DNA from: Planctomycetales bacterium
GTDB taxonomy: Bacteria; Planctomycetota; Planctomycetia; Pirellulales; Thermoguttaceae
Assembly (NCBI GenBank): GCA_007119795.1
Contig: SKOZ01000053.1
Coordinates: forward strand, 1 to 42,372
Length of the DNA: 42,372 nucleotides
Direction of reading: 5' to 3'
The notes under the pieces were generated by a model. The model did not search any database, had not been told where the DNA came from, and worked only from the letters and a program-made list of their open reading frames with translations. Shown piece by piece: positions 26,882-36,462 of the stretch. Within the stretch, counting starts at the first letter, position 1, and each line of letters opens with the position of its first letter. The position numbers were made by a program, and so were the translations under genes.

Positions 26882-26947
26882 TACGGGGGGCGGCCTGCTT
26901 GCGGAGGAACCGAAGCGCTTTTTCGTGCGGACAAGGGAGTGTCGCAG

Positions 26948-28015
26948 ATGCTGCCGGCGGCGGAGGCATACTACGAGCTGGTCAGCGGCCGGCGTCCCGG
27001 ACTGGCGGCAGCGCTGCTTCGCGGCGCGCTGGCAGTGGCGGAGGTCCCCTATGCGGCGGCCGTGCGCTGGCGGAATCGCCGCTTCGACCGGGGCTGGGCC
27101 ACCATGCACCGCGTTCCTGTTCCCGTGGTCAGCGTGGGAAACCTCACCCTGGGCGGCACCGGCAAGACGCCGCTCGTCGAGTGGATCGCCCGCGAATTCC
27201 GCCGCCACGGAATCGGCGTGGCGGTCGTCAGCCGCGGATATGGGGCCGCAGCCGGTACGCGGAACGACGAGGCTCTCGAACTGGCGCGGAGGCTCCCCGA
27301 CGTTCCTCAACTGCAGGACCCGGACCGCGTTGCCGCCGCGGAACGGGCCATCGAGCAGTTCCACTCTCAGGTCATCCTCTTGGACGATGCCTTCCAGCAC
27401 CGGCGGATCGCCCGCGACCTGGACATCGTGGTGCTCGACGCGGTCGAACCCTTCGGCTTCGGCCGTGTCTTCCCCCGGGGCACCCTCCGCGAACCGGTCT
27501 CGGGACTGCAGCGGGCCGACCTGTTGGTCCTCTCCCGTGCCGACATGGCCGCTGCCGACCGCCGTGCGGACATCCGCCGCACCGCCTTGGCCCACGCCCG
27601 GCGAGCCGGTTGGGTGGAATGCTGCCATGCGCCGGTTGCCCTGGTCAACGACGGCGGCGACGAATCGCCTGTGGCGGCCCTCTCGGGACAGCCGGTGGCC
27701 GCCTTCTGCGGCCTGGGGAACCCGGCAGGCTTCCGTCACAGCCTTGCGGCCTGCGGGCTGGAACCCGTTGCCTTCCGCGCTTTCCCCGATCATCATCCCT
27801 ACCGCCGCGAGGACCTCGCCGCCCTGGCCGACTGGGGCCGGGAACACTCCGCCGAGGCCCTGGTGTGCACCTGCAAGGACCTTGCCAAGCTCCGCGTGGA
27901 TCGGATCGGCGACCATCCCCTCTGGGCGCTCCGAGTTGCCCTGGAGATTCTCGATGGCGAGGATCAGCTCCTTGGCGGGCTCCGCCGCCTGCCGCTGCCC
28001 TGGCAGTATGGCTGA
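26948..28015 (+). CDS. lpxK: Tetraacyldisaccharide 4'-kinase
   Basis: LpxK phosphorylates the 4' position of the lipid A disaccharide at the inner membrane, so the host makes a lipid A outer membrane. The start is ATG 26948, 9 nt after AAGGGA; a longer reading to 26840 has no support. At 355 residues the length is normal. Visible features are an N-terminal amphipathic/hydrophobic segment for membrane contact, VPVPVVSVGNLTLGGTGKTP with P-loop Lys73, VVSRGYG, ILLDDAFQHRRIARDLDIVVLD, FPRGTLREP, and the late FPDHHPYRREDL and VCTCKDLAKL motifs. It ends 21 nt from the stop of a convergent gene; the palindrome ACGCCGCGGCGT at 28015-28026 lies between them. Confidence 0.95.
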   Translation: MLPAAEAYYELVSGRRPGLAAALLRGALAVAEVPYAAAVRWRNRRFDRGWATMHRVPVPVVSVGNLTLGGTGKTPLVEWIAREFRRHGIGVAVVSRGYGAAAGTRNDEALELARRLPDVPQLQDPDRVAAAERAIEQFHSQVILLDDAFQHRRIARDLDIVVLDAVEPFGFGRVFPRGTLREPVSGLQRADLLVLSRADMAAADRRADIRRTALAHARRAGWVECCHAPVALVNDGGDESPVAALSGQPVAAFCGLGNPAGFRHSLAACGLEPVAFRAFPDHHPYRREDLAALADWGREHSAEALVCTCKDLAKLRVDRIGDHPLWALRVALEILDGEDQLLGGLRRLPLPWQYG

Positions 28016-28036
28016 CGCCGCGGCGTTCCGAGGTCC

Positions 28037-29512
28037 TCAGTCGCTGCCGGCGAGGATCAGCAGCGCCCAGTGCCCTCCGCCCGGCGCCTGGAGGGGCACA
28101 CGTGGCTCGGCGGGGAGCCGGAATGGTTCGCGCCAGCGGCTGGTGGGGATCTCGAGCCACCGGGCCGAGAGGGCGCCCGCTGCGCCACTGAGGTCGATGC
28201 GGACTTCGCCGCCGTCGGGGAAGTACAGCGCATACTGCCGTCCGGGAACGCAGCGGAGGTAGGCTTCGTTCGCGGCGCGGTCGGAGAGGAGGTCGAGCCG
28301 CGGCTCGGCGGCGAAGAAGTCCATGCGCTCGGCAATCATGCGGGCGCTGCGCAGGTGGGCCTGGGCCGGCGCGCTGAGGCCCCGGCCCGCCGGCGGGCGG
28401 TGGAAGCGCGCCGAGGCGGCGCCGCCGAGGACGTTGCGCCAGAAGCATTCCTCCCCGGTGCGGTAGCCGCCCGTCCAGCCCACCTCGTCCCCGCCGTAGA
28501 TCTTCGTGTTGTTGATCGGGCGGGGCTGCTCGGCCAGCCGGCCGCGGAGGTACTGGAGGTTGCCCCAGTGCCGCTGCTGCACCGGGCGGTTGAGCTGGCC
28601 CACGTCGAGGAAGGCGTACAGCTCGGGCCTCTCGATGAGATGCTCGAAGTCGCCGTGGCGGGGGTCGTTGGGGAACCGCATCTCGCCCACCTCGATTTCC
28701 GTTCCCGCCTCCTCCGCGCGGCGGCGGAGGTGCGCCGCCCAGTAGTCGCTCCAGTGGAGCGAATCGTTCGACTCGTTGCTCACGCAGTAAAGGACGTTCG
28801 GGTACGGGAAGGAGACCTCGAGCACCTTGTCGACAAACCGCTCCTGGTAGCCGCGGACGAGCGCCAGGTCGCGCTCGGCCGGCGCAGTCTGGAAGAAGGG
28901 GTGGTCCAGCTCCGGATCGTGGACGGCCGACCAGTCGACCTCCTCGATGAGCCCCGACTCGTCGGAGGTGTAGTTGACGTTGTTCCGCGGGTTGAAGGGG
29001 TGCCGCGACCAGCCCCCTTGCTCGGCAATGTCGCGGTAGTAGTCGTGCGGGTCCCAGAGCTCGATCTGCACGATGATGTCCCGGGCTTCGGCCAGCGCCA
29101 GCAGGCGATCGAGCCGCTGCCAGTAGGCGTCGTTCCAGCGGTCCAGGTCGTAGTGGCCGTCGTCGCGGCGGGCGAAGGGAAAGACATTGCCCGCATCGCG
29201 GCTGCTCATGGTGTTGCGGACGCAGTTGCCTCCCACGGAGGCCAGCAGGTCGAGCTGCGCCTCCAGGCCGTCGGGCGGAAGGTCCGGGTGGTTGAAGAGA
29301 TTGTCCTGATCGCTGCCGCCGAGGAGCAGCACCGGGCGGCCCTTGTACTGCCAGTAGAAGGGATCCTCGGTCCAGGGTTGAATCCGCATCGCCTCGCGGT
29401 CTGCAGCCGCCACGGCCGCCCGGGCCCATCCGGCGGGGCCGCGGCCTGCGAGACAGGCGGCAACCAGTGCCGAACGGGTGAGAAAACGGCGGCGATCGAC
29501 TCGGCTCGTCAT
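28037..29512 (-). CDS. TAT-exported glycoside-hydrolase-like TIM-barrel protein
   Basis: A 491-residue exported protein. The N-terminus MTSRVDRRRFLTRSALVAACLAG is a twin-arginine signal. The body reads like an apiosidase/DUF4038-type TIM-barrel glycosidase: GRPVLLLGGSDQDNLFNHPDL, NCVRNTMSSRD, LDRWNDAYWQRLDRLLALAEARDIIVQIELWD, and VLYCVSNESNDSLHW, where the Asn-Glu is the expected acid/base. The last 120 residues form a beta-rich module (YALYFPDGGEVRIDLSG and SARWLEIPTSRW), as in the collagen-binding-like domain often fused to these enzymes. Glycosidase activity is inferred. It follows the propeller-like gene on the same strand after 265 nt. Confidence 0.75.
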   Translation of the reverse strand: MTSRVDRRRFLTRSALVAACLAGRGPAGWARAAVAAADREAMRIQPWTEDPFYWQYKGRPVLLLGGSDQDNLFNHPDLPPDGLEAQLDLLASVGGNCVRNTMSSRDAGNVFPFARRDDGHYDLDRWNDAYWQRLDRLLALAEARDIIVQIELWDPHDYYRDIAEQGGWSRHPFNPRNNVNYTSDESGLIEEVDWSAVHDPELDHPFFQTAPAERDLALVRGYQERFVDKVLEVSFPYPNVLYCVSNESNDSLHWSDYWAAHLRRRAEEAGTEIEVGEMRFPNDPRHGDFEHLIERPELYAFLDVGQLNRPVQQRHWGNLQYLRGRLAEQPRPINNTKIYGGDEVGWTGGYRTGEECFWRNVLGGAASARFHRPPAGRGLSAPAQAHLRSARMIAERMDFFAAEPRLDLLSDRAANEAYLRCVPGRQYALYFPDGGEVRIDLSGAAGALSARWLEIPTSRWREPFRLPAEPRVPLQAPGGGHWALLILAGSD

Positions 29513-29758
29513 GGGAAGTCCTCCGCATGGTCGTTGGTGGGGTCGTCGATGGTGCGTCGCGCGCGGCCGGCACCCGCGCGCGGTGTAGTGCGCTGCGGCC
29601 CGAAGCGTGAACGATTCACAGGAAGGGTTCCCACCCCGAGGAGAGGAGGGAAGTTGACCTCTCCGCCTTGCGTCTTGCCGCTCTCTTCGGTTCTACTTGC
29701 TTCGTGCTATTCGGATTATCCGTGGTTTGTCTGTTCGTGGTCCGTGGTCTCATGAATG

Positions 29759-30493
29759 CTACCAGAGGCGGACCCGGGCGTAGCTGATCGTCCGGGCGCC
29801 GTCCGCGCGGGTGCCGAGCATCTCCAGCGTGTGCGAGGGGGGCGAGCCGCCGCGGGTGGTGGCCGTGAAGAACGAGCTCATGGGGTGCTCGAGCGGCAAC
29901 CGGACCGCCTCGCCCACCTCGCCGCCGTCGCGGATCTCGAGCACGCGGTTCTCGGCCACTCTCGCCCCTGCGGCATCGCGGCCGCGGACGAAGAAGCAGA
30001 CGAAGAGCCTCTCCTCGGGCGTGACCTGGAAGCGGCCGAACTGCGGGATCTCTTCGGAAACGCCCTCCTCCGCGATCGCCAGCGTGCGGCGGAGGGCCAC
30101 GGCGCCCTGGCGGAGCACGGCGTAGTTCAGCGCGTGGCTCTGCCGTTCTCCGGGGAAGAAACGCTCGCGGAGGCGGGTATCGATGGCCCGCTCTGTCCAG
30201 AGGAGATGGACGTCGCCGCGCGCATCGACCCACAGGTCGAGGGGCATGATCCAGCCGGCGGTCTGGTCGCGGCTGGCGATTTCCACCCACTCGTGGAACT
30301 CGCCGCCGGTGATATCTTCGGTCCAGGTATAGAACAGCCGCCGGAAGTCGTAGTCCCATTCGCGGCCGGTGAGCTCGCGCTTGTACTCCCGCCAGGCATC
30401 GTAGGAATAGACGTCCTCCTCGACCTCAACGACCGGGGCAACCGAGGCGTTGGCCCCAACCAGCATGAACAGAGCCAAGATCAGCGTTTCCAT
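29759..30493 (-). CDS. Secreted propeller-like protein, apparently internally shortened
   Basis: A 244-residue protein with an N-terminal signal (METLILALFMLVGANAS). After APVVEVEEDVYSYDA it goes directly into a charged stretch (WREYKRELTGREWDYDFRRLFYTWTEDITGG) and then sialidase/BNR-like beta repeats (IMPLDLWVDARGDVHLLWTE; FGRFQVTPEERLFVCFFVRG; HPMSSFFTATTRGG). From memory of planctomycete proteins of this type, EVEEDVYSY is normally followed by a long N-terminal half containing Trp/Cys-rich motifs, so an in-frame internal deletion is suspected. That rests on family recall, not alignment. The reading frame is open and codon use is normal, so the product may still be made. Function is unknown. 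Confidence 0.6.
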   Translation of the reverse strand: METLILALFMLVGANASVAPVVEVEEDVYSYDAWREYKRELTGREWDYDFRRLFYTWTEDITGGEFHEWVEIASRDQTAGWIMPLDLWVDARGDVHLLWTERAIDTRLRERFFPGERQSHALNYAVLRQGAVALRRTLAIAEEGVSEEIPQFGRFQVTPEERLFVCFFVRGRDAAGARVAENRVLEIRDGGEVGEAVRLPLEHPMSSFFTATTRGGSPPSHTLEMLGTRADGARTISYARVRLW

Positions 30494-30824
30494 GGCGGTT
30501 CTCCAAGTGCCCTGCGATGCGGGTCGTCCCGCCTATCGGTTCGTCACGTACGGGATCGCCGACGAAGGGATCTCCTGAGGGCTGCGGGCCTGAGGCGGAC
30601 TGCATCGTAGCAGCCGGCCGCGACGCCGTCGAGCTGCGGCAACCGCAATACGGCCAGGGAATTGCGGCGGCCCCGATCGGGCACCATGGAGGCCGCCGCC
30701 GGTGGTGGCTGCGGCATCCGACAAACTGTCGCGCGGGCGGCTTTGGCTGGCGCAGCAGGCACTGAGGGCGTTTCACCCCGGAGTGGGGCGACGGTTCACC
30801 CGTGGCCCCCCGTGCGTAAGATGG
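30494..30824. other. Divergent intergenic region
   Basis: 331 nt between the propeller-like gene (-) and the EEP gene (+). It is GC-rich with no convincing gene. A weak promoter-like pair TTCACC (30795-30800) and TAAGAT (30817-30822) with 16-nt spacing precedes the EEP gene. If it is used, the EEP start would move to the ATG at 30861. Confidence 0.4.
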
Positions 30825-31964
30825 ATGGACCGATTCTTCCACTCAGACCATGCGGCCGCGATGGCGATCCCCTCAGCAATGCTTGTTCCAAACCGCTCAG
30901 CAGCACGGCTTTCGCGGAATGCGGGTAGGGAGCAGCCGTCTCCGTGGCGAACAGCGGCACGGTGGCTTGTTGCCGCCGCGCTCTGGGGATACCTTGGGGC
31001 GGTGCTGGCCCTATGGGCGATCATGGAGCTTGGCGGCGACCGCGCCTGGCTGGCGACGGTGCTCCTCTACGGACCGCGGCATTACTACCCGCTGCCGCTC
31101 GTATTCCTCGTGCCCGCGGCGTTGGCGTCCCCTTGGCGAAGGTCGCTCCTTTGGCCGCTGACGATCTCCGCCGCCGTGGCCCTGGGACCGCTGCTCGATC
31201 GTTGCGTGCCATGGTATGCTACCCCGTTCGAAAATGACGCGCGAGTGACCGTCCTTACTCTCAATGCCCAACGAGCGAGCGTTCGGCCGGCGCGGCTGCG
31301 GGAGCTCGTCGAGCGCGTTGGGGCCGACGTCGTGCTTCTGCAATCGGCGAACCGCCGCTGGGACTGGCCGGATGGCTGGCAGGTGCGTCACCGCGGCGAG
31401 CTGGCAATCGCTTCCCGCTGGCCGATTGTCGCCGTGGCCGCCGGCGCGCCGCGGCACGACGAACCGTTCGCCGAGCACGGCCTATTGACGACGGTGCGGG
31501 CGCCGTTCGCAGAAATCGCGGTTGCCAGCCTTTACTTACCGTCGCCGCGACAGGGATTGGAGGCGGTCATCGATCCAACAACCCTTCTCGACCTGAACGG
31601 GGTGGGGTCCCTCGAGCGTTCCATCGCTGCACGGCGCCGAGGCTCCCGTGTCGTCAGCGAGCGGTTGGCCGAGCAGGAGCTGCCGCTGCTGCTCGGCGGG
31701 GACTTCAACCTGACCACCAATAGCCGCATATTCCGGAAATTCTGGACACCCTACACCGACGCCTTTTCCACGGCAGGTTCGGGTCCGGGTTTCACAAAAC
31801 GCACGAAGGTGCGGTGGCAGGTGCACGGAACGCGGATCGACCACATCCTCGTCGACGAGCATTGGCGCGCGGTGCGGGCTTGGGTCGAGGAGGACGTGGG
31901 GTCGGATCATCGCCCTCTGGTCGCGGAGATCGTCTGGGATCCCGGGCAGAGCGATATTCCGTGA
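30825..31964 (+). CDS. Membrane-anchored EEP-fold protein with altered active-site motif
   Basis: An endonuclease/exonuclease/phosphatase-fold protein of 379 residues from the ATG at 30825 (367 from 30861; the start is uncertain). Three hydrophobic segments (WLVAAALWGYLGAVLALWAIM; YYPLPLVFLVPAALA; LLWPLTISAAVALGPL) precede the EEP domain, which begins VTVLTLNAQRASV. Late motifs are canonical: LLLGGDFNLTTNS, GTRIDHILVDEHW and VGSDHRPLVAEIV. The motif that normally reads LQE, whose Glu binds the catalytic metal, is LLQSANRRW here, with Ser at 31344-31346. The protein may be inactive, use another ligand, or bind rather than cleave. The topology recalls YafD-type membrane EEP proteins. Target (nucleic acid, phospholipid or phosphosugar) is unknown. 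Confidence 0.8.
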   Translation: MDRFFHSDHAAAMAIPSAMLVPNRSAARLSRNAGREQPSPWRTAARWLVAAALWGYLGAVLALWAIMELGGDRAWLATVLLYGPRHYYPLPLVFLVPAALASPWRRSLLWPLTISAAVALGPLLDRCVPWYATPFENDARVTVLTLNAQRASVRPARLRELVERVGADVVLLQSANRRWDWPDGWQVRHRGELAIASRWPIVAVAAGAPRHDEPFAEHGLLTTVRAPFAEIAVASLYLPSPRQGLEAVIDPTTLLDLNGVGSLERSIAARRRGSRVVSERLAEQELPLLLGGDFNLTTNSRIFRKFWTPYTDAFSTAGSGPGFTKRTKVRWQVHGTRIDHILVDEHWRAVRAWVEEDVGSDHRPLVAEIVWDPGQSDIP

Positions 31965-32051
31965 TGCCCCGACGCCGGCCCCGCACCGACGACGGGGAGT
32001 CCAGGCCACGAGAGCCATGGCCCTGCACAGGCACACACGACGCCCTTGCCG

Positions 32052-32060
32052 CCTCCAACG
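32052..32060. repeat. Left target-site duplication of MITE copy 2
   Basis: CCTCCAACG immediately before the GTAACC end of the element; repeated exactly at 32264-32272. Confidence 0.85.
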
Positions 32061-32263
32061 GTAACCGTTCACGGGCGACCGTCCCGATTTTCGCGGCCAT
32101 AGAGAGTATTCCTCGTGGATAACGCCAATGGGACTGTCCCTTCGCCCGGTACGCCGCGGCAGGGTAAGGGGACGGGACCATTTTTCGGGCATCGGCGGTC
32201 GCTGAAGAGAGGGTCTATTGGCCGAAAACTGGACCAGTCCCCGGCCGGCCCGTGAACGGTTAC
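32061..32263. mobile_element. MITE copy 2, transposase-less element of 203 bp
   Basis: Begins GTAACCGTTCACGGGC and ends with the exact reverse complement of those 16 bases. It lies between two perfect 9-bp direct repeats, CCTCCAACG, which is direct evidence of insertion by a cut-and-paste type (DDE) transposase. It aligns with copy 1 throughout but lacks about 13 bp of the right arm of the left internal hairpin and about 15 bp near the centre. The right internal pairing (CCATTTTTCGG with CCGAAAACTGG) is preserved with a mismatch. It occupies most of the 334-nt gap between the converging EEP and kinase genes and codes for nothing. Both copies are in the same orientation. Confidence 0.88.
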
Positions 32264-32272
32264 CCTCCAACG
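32264..32272. repeat. Right target-site duplication of MITE copy 2
   Basis: CCTCCAACG directly after the GGTTAC end of the element, identical to 32052-32060. Confidence 0.85.
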
Positions 32273-32298
32273 CGCCAACCCTGGCGGCGAATCGTAGG

Positions 32299-35200
32299 CT
32301 AACCGCCCTGCTCGGTGGCGTTTGCTGCCGTGCCCGCTGCCGCTTTCTCCGTCCTGCGCTTGCCGCGGGTGGCCCAGCGGGAAACCAGGGCGATGAGTAT
32401 CTGCCGGTTGATGGGCTTGGTGGCGTAGTCGTCGCAGCCCGCGGCCAGGCACTTCTGTCGATCGCCCCCCATGGCGTGGGCCGTGAGGGCGATGACCGGG
32501 CCCTGCCAGCCCGCCCGGCGGATTCGTCGCGTGGCCTCGTAGCCGTCCATGACCGGCATCTGCATATCCATGAGGATCACGTCGAACGGCTCTGCGGAAT
32601 CGCCCTCTCCTCCACGACTATCGCGGCGGCCCGAGAGGAGGAGCTCGGTAACCTCGCACCCGTCCTGAGCAATGGTCACATCGGCACCCGCCTTCCTGAG
32701 GAGGAAGGCGATGAGGCGCTGGTTATCCGGTCCGTCCTCGGCGAGGAGGACGCGGCAGTCGAGAGCGGCCGTTGCGGCGGCCGGTTTATCCCCGGCAGGA
32801 GCCGGATCGGCCGGGGCGGGGTATGGCGGCGATTCCCGAACTTCTGGCCCTTGTGGGATATCGGCGGAGACCTTCAAGCAGAAGGTGCTCCCTGCGCCCG
32901 GCGTGCTGCGGACCGTGATGTCGCCGCCGAGCATGGTCGCCAGGCGCTTGCTGATCGCCAATCCCAGCCCCGTGCCGCCGAAGCGGCGGCTTGTCGAGGC
33001 GTCGAGCTGCTGGAAGGGCTGGAAGAGCCTGCCGATCTGCTCGGCGGTCATACCGATCCCGGTATCGGATACCTGGAACTGCAACACGGTCTGGGGGCCC
33101 TGCGCCTTGATCGTTTCCGTGGTCACCCGCACGCCGCCCGTCTCCGTGAACTTGACGGCGTTGCCCACGAGGTTCATGAGGACCTGGCGCAGGCGGGTGG
33201 GATCGGTGAAGACCCGCTCGGCAATCGGATCCCGATACTCGAGCTCCAGGGGTATTCCTTTGGCGTCGGCCCGCACCCGCATCAGCGTCCCCACCTCCTC
33301 GACGACGTCCCGCGGCGAGCAGACGACGCGTTCGAGGTCCAACTGCCCCGCCTCGATCCTGGAGAGATCGAGGATGTCGTCGATGATCCGCAGGAGATAG
33401 CCGCCGTTCTTCCGGATGATCTCGACCGCCTCCAGGTTTTCGTCGTTCTCGAGACTGCCCGCGAGGATCTCAGCATATCCGAGAATGGCCGTCATGGGCG
33501 TGCGGATCTCGTGGCTGACGTTGGCGAGCAGCTCGCTCTTGGCGCGTGTGGCGGCCTCGGCCTTGCGGTTCAGGTCTTCCAGGGCGCGATTGGCCCCTTC
33601 GAGGGCCCTCGTGTAGCTGCGCAGCGCTTCTTCGGCCTGTTTGCGGCGCGTGATCTCCTGCACGGTTCCCCTGAGGCCGGCAATGCGCCCGTCGGCGTGG
33701 AACGTCGCCTCCGTGTTGGAGAAGAAGTGCCGGACAGGTCCCCCCATGGGATTGCTGCGGAATTCGCAGGTCGCTGGAGATCCCGTCTCTTTGACGCAGT
33801 TAAAGGTCTCCGTTACGGCCTTGCGGTCTTTGGGATGCACCCAGGCGAGAAAGGCGGCCAGCGAGGGCGGCCCCGCGGCAGCATCGAACCCCGTGAGCCG
33901 GAAGAGCCCAACCGACCAGGCTGCCGTCCCCGGTGCCAGTCCTCGCTCCCAGCTCCCCATCTGCGCCACCTCCTGGGCTTTGGCGAGGCTGGCCTCGCTG
34001 CGCTGCAGAGCGGCCGTGCGGGCGCGGACTTCGCGTTCTAAAGCCGCTCGACGGTTACTGAATACCCCCACGAGAACGGCGAGCATACTCGTCAGCAGGA
34101 TGCCTGCCGCCCCCGTGGCCGCTCCGCCCCAGATCGGGTGGGCTGCCACGAAGGCCGGGTCCGGATAGGCCGCCACGGCATACGTCTTCCCGAAAGCGAA
34201 TAGCGGGAGGATGGCAGCGGGCCGGGCAAACGGGCCGACGTCCTCCCGGCAGCCGGGGTCGTCGCCCGCGGCCGTGGAGGCCAGGAGCCGAGGTGGCCTG
34301 CCCGCATCCAACTGGTACAACCGCACCGCCATGCCTACATGGTCGCTGTCCACGTGCCGCTCTGCCTGACGGGCGAGGGACGCGAAGGGGACCACGGCCA
34401 CCGCAAAACCTTCCTGGGGCACCGGCCCCGTGCCGGTGGCCGCAACGGGACGGCACACAAGGATCGCCGGCGAACGGCCGTTTCTTTTCAAGCAATAGGG
34501 TTCCGAGGCGGTGACCAGGCCGCTGGCCTTGGCCGCTTCCAGGGCCGCGCGCCGGATGGGGTCCGACCTGAGGTCGAATCCCAGGATATTCCTGTCATTG
34601 TCGAGCGCCTCGGCGTAGAGGATGGGATAATGGAGGTCCCGCACGGCGGCCGGCACGCGGTTGCCTCGGCAGTCCTCTTCGAAGACCACAAAGCCATGCA
34701 GCCCCCCGTGGCGGACCCGCGCTTCCCACGGCCTCAGCGCCTCGGCCGGCACGCTGGGAACCCACTTCCAGCGACAGGGAAGCCCCTCGATGCCAAGGGG
34801 ATTCGCGAATACGCGGAATTCGTCGCGGTCCACGAAATCGCTCCCTTCGAAGAAGCGCCCCAGGGCCTCGAGGCGCTCGCGAATCTCGCGCATCGTCTCG
34901 GCAATGTTTCCCGCGTGCTCGCGAGCCAGGAAGGAAAAGACATCCCGCCGGTACCGGGTTTCGGCGTTGTGGACCAGGTACACGGCGGCGGTGGTGAGAA
35001 TCAGGCCGAAAGCGGCGGTGAGCAGGGCTTCGGTATACTGGCGCCGGCCGGTCGCCGCCTCCGGGAAAAGCGATCGCCGTACCAGCAGCAGGTGGCCGAC
35101 CAAGAGAACCGCGAGCAGAACGGCCGCAAAGAGCAGCGGGACGAGCCGCGACCGGGCGATGGCGCGCAGCCAGATTTCCGCCTCGACGTCGGCCCCCACG

Positions 35201-36381
35201 ACCAGAACCACTGCGTCCGTAAGGGGGTCGACCACCGGAGCTACCGCCGAGAGGAACGTGCCGTATTCATCGGTCTGCGGCCCGATGGTCGCAGGACGGC
35301 GGGCGGCGAAGGCGGCCATGTCGGCCGACGAGGGCAGTTCGTAGACGGTTCCCGGAGGCGACGCCATGGGATCGTCTTCGGCAAGGCTCTCCGGACCGAA
35401 GACGATCTGCCCATCCCGAAGTGCCATGGTGTACAGCGAACGCACGCCGAGCACCTGGGCGTAGGCTGCCAGTTGCTTGCTCAAGCGGTGGAACTGCGGG
35501 CAGGCGGCGTCCTCGGCCGTAAAGGAAACCGCTTTCACTTCCGCGGGGACGATCGTGCGGGCGATGGCCTTGGCCTGCGTGAGCAGCTCTCGCCGCTGCT
35601 CCGCATCGGCACTCTGGCCGAACCAGTTGCTCCCCCACCAGGCTCCGGCGACCACCGAGGCCGCCAGGATGGGAACCATCCATCGAGCCGGTCCCGCCCG
35701 TTCTCCGCGGAGCGCATTATTGTCGCTATAGACCAGCCATATGCCCAGCGAGGCCGCCGCGGGGCCCGCGGCGAGAAAAGCGTGGGGGGGAATGTTGTTG
35801 GCGCCCGGGAGCACAGCCAGGTTTCGTAGCAGTTCCGGATGGGCAGCCGCGGCGGGGAGGACCAAACCCGCAACAAGTCCGAAGAGGGCGAACCCCAGGC
35901 CCGCCGTCCGCAACGGCCAGCGACGACCGTCCGCCTCCTCGTGCCAAAGCGCCCAGCCGGCCAGCAGTCCGGCCGGTAGCCCCAGGGCGACGTGGCTGGC
36001 GGCACTGGCTCGATCCGTTCCCAGCATGGCAGCGATCCCCACCAGGCCGCCCGCCGCCGCCAAGCCCGCAGTCAGCGGCAGCAGCTCCCCGCGGCGCCCT
36101 CCGAGCCGACCTCGGCCGGTTCCGCGCCGCCCGAACTCCATCAAGACCAGGAGGGACGCCGTCCTCAGCGAGAACCCCACACCCCCGAAAAGGGAAGGAT
36201 CGCCGAGGCCGACCGCCAGCATGTCAAGCCATTCGCCGGCGCCGTAGAGAAATCCGAAAACGGCCATTCCGCGCCACGGCAGCCCCCCCGGCGAACGCTG
36301 CGCGTTCGACCATGCCAGGGTAGCGATCGCCATGAACAGGAAGCCATTGACGAAATGGACGATGTCCCACTGGTCTGTCAT
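32299..36381 (-). CDS. Hybrid sensor histidine kinase with membrane, CHASE-like and PAS modules
   Basis: A 1360-residue membrane-bound hybrid kinase. Residues 1-250 hold about seven hydrophobic segments. Residues 255-400 look like a dCache/CHASE-type extracytoplasmic sensor ([19 protein letters not shown]), followed by a membrane helix near 411-434. After another helix (451-471), a second sensor (480-745) has the CHASE-domain motif [21 protein letters not shown] further helix lies near 752-775. A PAS/PAC module (about 800-915, MGSWERG to TRRKQAEEA) is followed by a HisKA domain with His957 in [19 protein letters not shown]. The HATPase_c domain carries the N-box [21 protein letters not shown] and [10 protein letters not shown], and a receiver has Asp1272 in [18 protein letters not shown]. 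The signal is unknown and no partner regulator is adjacent. MITE copy 2 lies just past its 3' end. Confidence 0.9.
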   Translation of the reverse strand: MTDQWDIVHFVNGFLFMAIATLAWSNAQRSPGGLPWRGMAVFGFLYGAGEWLDMLAVGLGDPSLFGGVGFSLRTASLLVLMEFGRRGTGRGRLGGRRGELLPLTAGLAAAGGLVGIAAMLGTDRASAASHVALGLPAGLLAGWALWHEEADGRRWPLRTAGLGFALFGLVAGLVLPAAAAHPELLRNLAVLPGANNIPPHAFLAAGPAAASLGIWLVYSDNNALRGERAGPARWMVPILAASVVAGAWWGSNWFGQSADAEQRRELLTQAKAIARTIVPAEVKAVSFTAEDAACPQFHRLSKQLAAYAQVLGVRSLYTMALRDGQIVFGPESLAEDDPMASPPGTVYELPSSADMAAFAARRPATIGPQTDEYGTFLSAVAPVVDPLTDAVVLVVGADVEAEIWLRAIARSRLVPLLFAAVLLAVLLVGHLLLVRRSLFPEAATGRRQYTEALLTAAFGLILTTAAVYLVHNAETRYRRDVFSFLAREHAGNIAETMREIRERLEALGRFFEGSDFVDRDEFRVFANPLGIEGLPCRWKWVPSVPAEALRPWEARVRHGGLHGFVVFEEDCRGNRVPAAVRDLHYPILYAEALDNDRNILGFDLRSDPIRRAALEAAKASGLVTASEPYCLKRNGRSPAILVCRPVAATGTGPVPQEGFAVAVVPFASLARQAERHVDSDHVGMAVRLYQLDAGRPPRLLASTAAGDDPGCREDVGPFARPAAILPLFAFGKTYAVAAYPDPAFVAAHPIWGGAATGAAGILLTSMLAVLVGVFSNRRAALEREVRARTAALQRSEASLAKAQEVAQMGSWERGLAPGTAAWSVGLFRLTGFDAAAGPPSLAAFLAWVHPKDRKAVTETFNCVKETGSPATCEFRSNPMGGPVRHFFSNTEATFHADGRIAGLRGTVQEITRRKQAEEALRSYTRALEGANRALEDLNRKAEAATRAKSELLANVSHEIRTPMTAILGYAEILAGSLENDENLEAVEIIRKNGGYLLRIIDDILDLSRIEAGQLDLERVVCSPRDVVEEVGTLMRVRADAKGIPLELEYRDPIAERVFTDPTRLRQVLMNLVGNAVKFTETGGVRVTTETIKAQGPQTVLQFQVSDTGIGMTAEQIGRLFQPFQQLDASTSRRFGGTGLGLAISKRLATMLGGDITVRSTPGAGSTFCLKVSADIPQGPEVRESPPYPAPADPAPAGDKPAAATAALDCRVLLAEDGPDNQRLIAFLLRKAGADVTIAQDGCEVTELLLSGRRDSRGGEGDSAEPFDVILMDMQMPVMDGYEATRRIRRAGWQGPVIALTAHAMGGDRQKCLAAGCDDYATKPINRQILIALVSRWATRGKRRTEKAAAGTAANATEQGG

Positions 36382-36462
36382 CGACGACCTGCCGGTGCCA
36401 AGGGTCTCGACCCGTCCCCGCCCAGCAGCTCACGAGCCCCCAAGATGCCGCTGGGACTCTCA

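Noticed and set aside
29600..29758. Degenerate CGTGGT-type repeat and a GTGAACGATTCAC palindrome resembling MITE ends
   Set aside because: Only short partial matches, no second terminus and no flanking duplication.
26588..32263. Reading the two repeats as REP/BIME units moved by a RAYT transposase
   Set aside because: The perfect 9-bp duplication and long terminal inverted repeats fit a DDE-type MITE; RAYT elements do not make such duplications.
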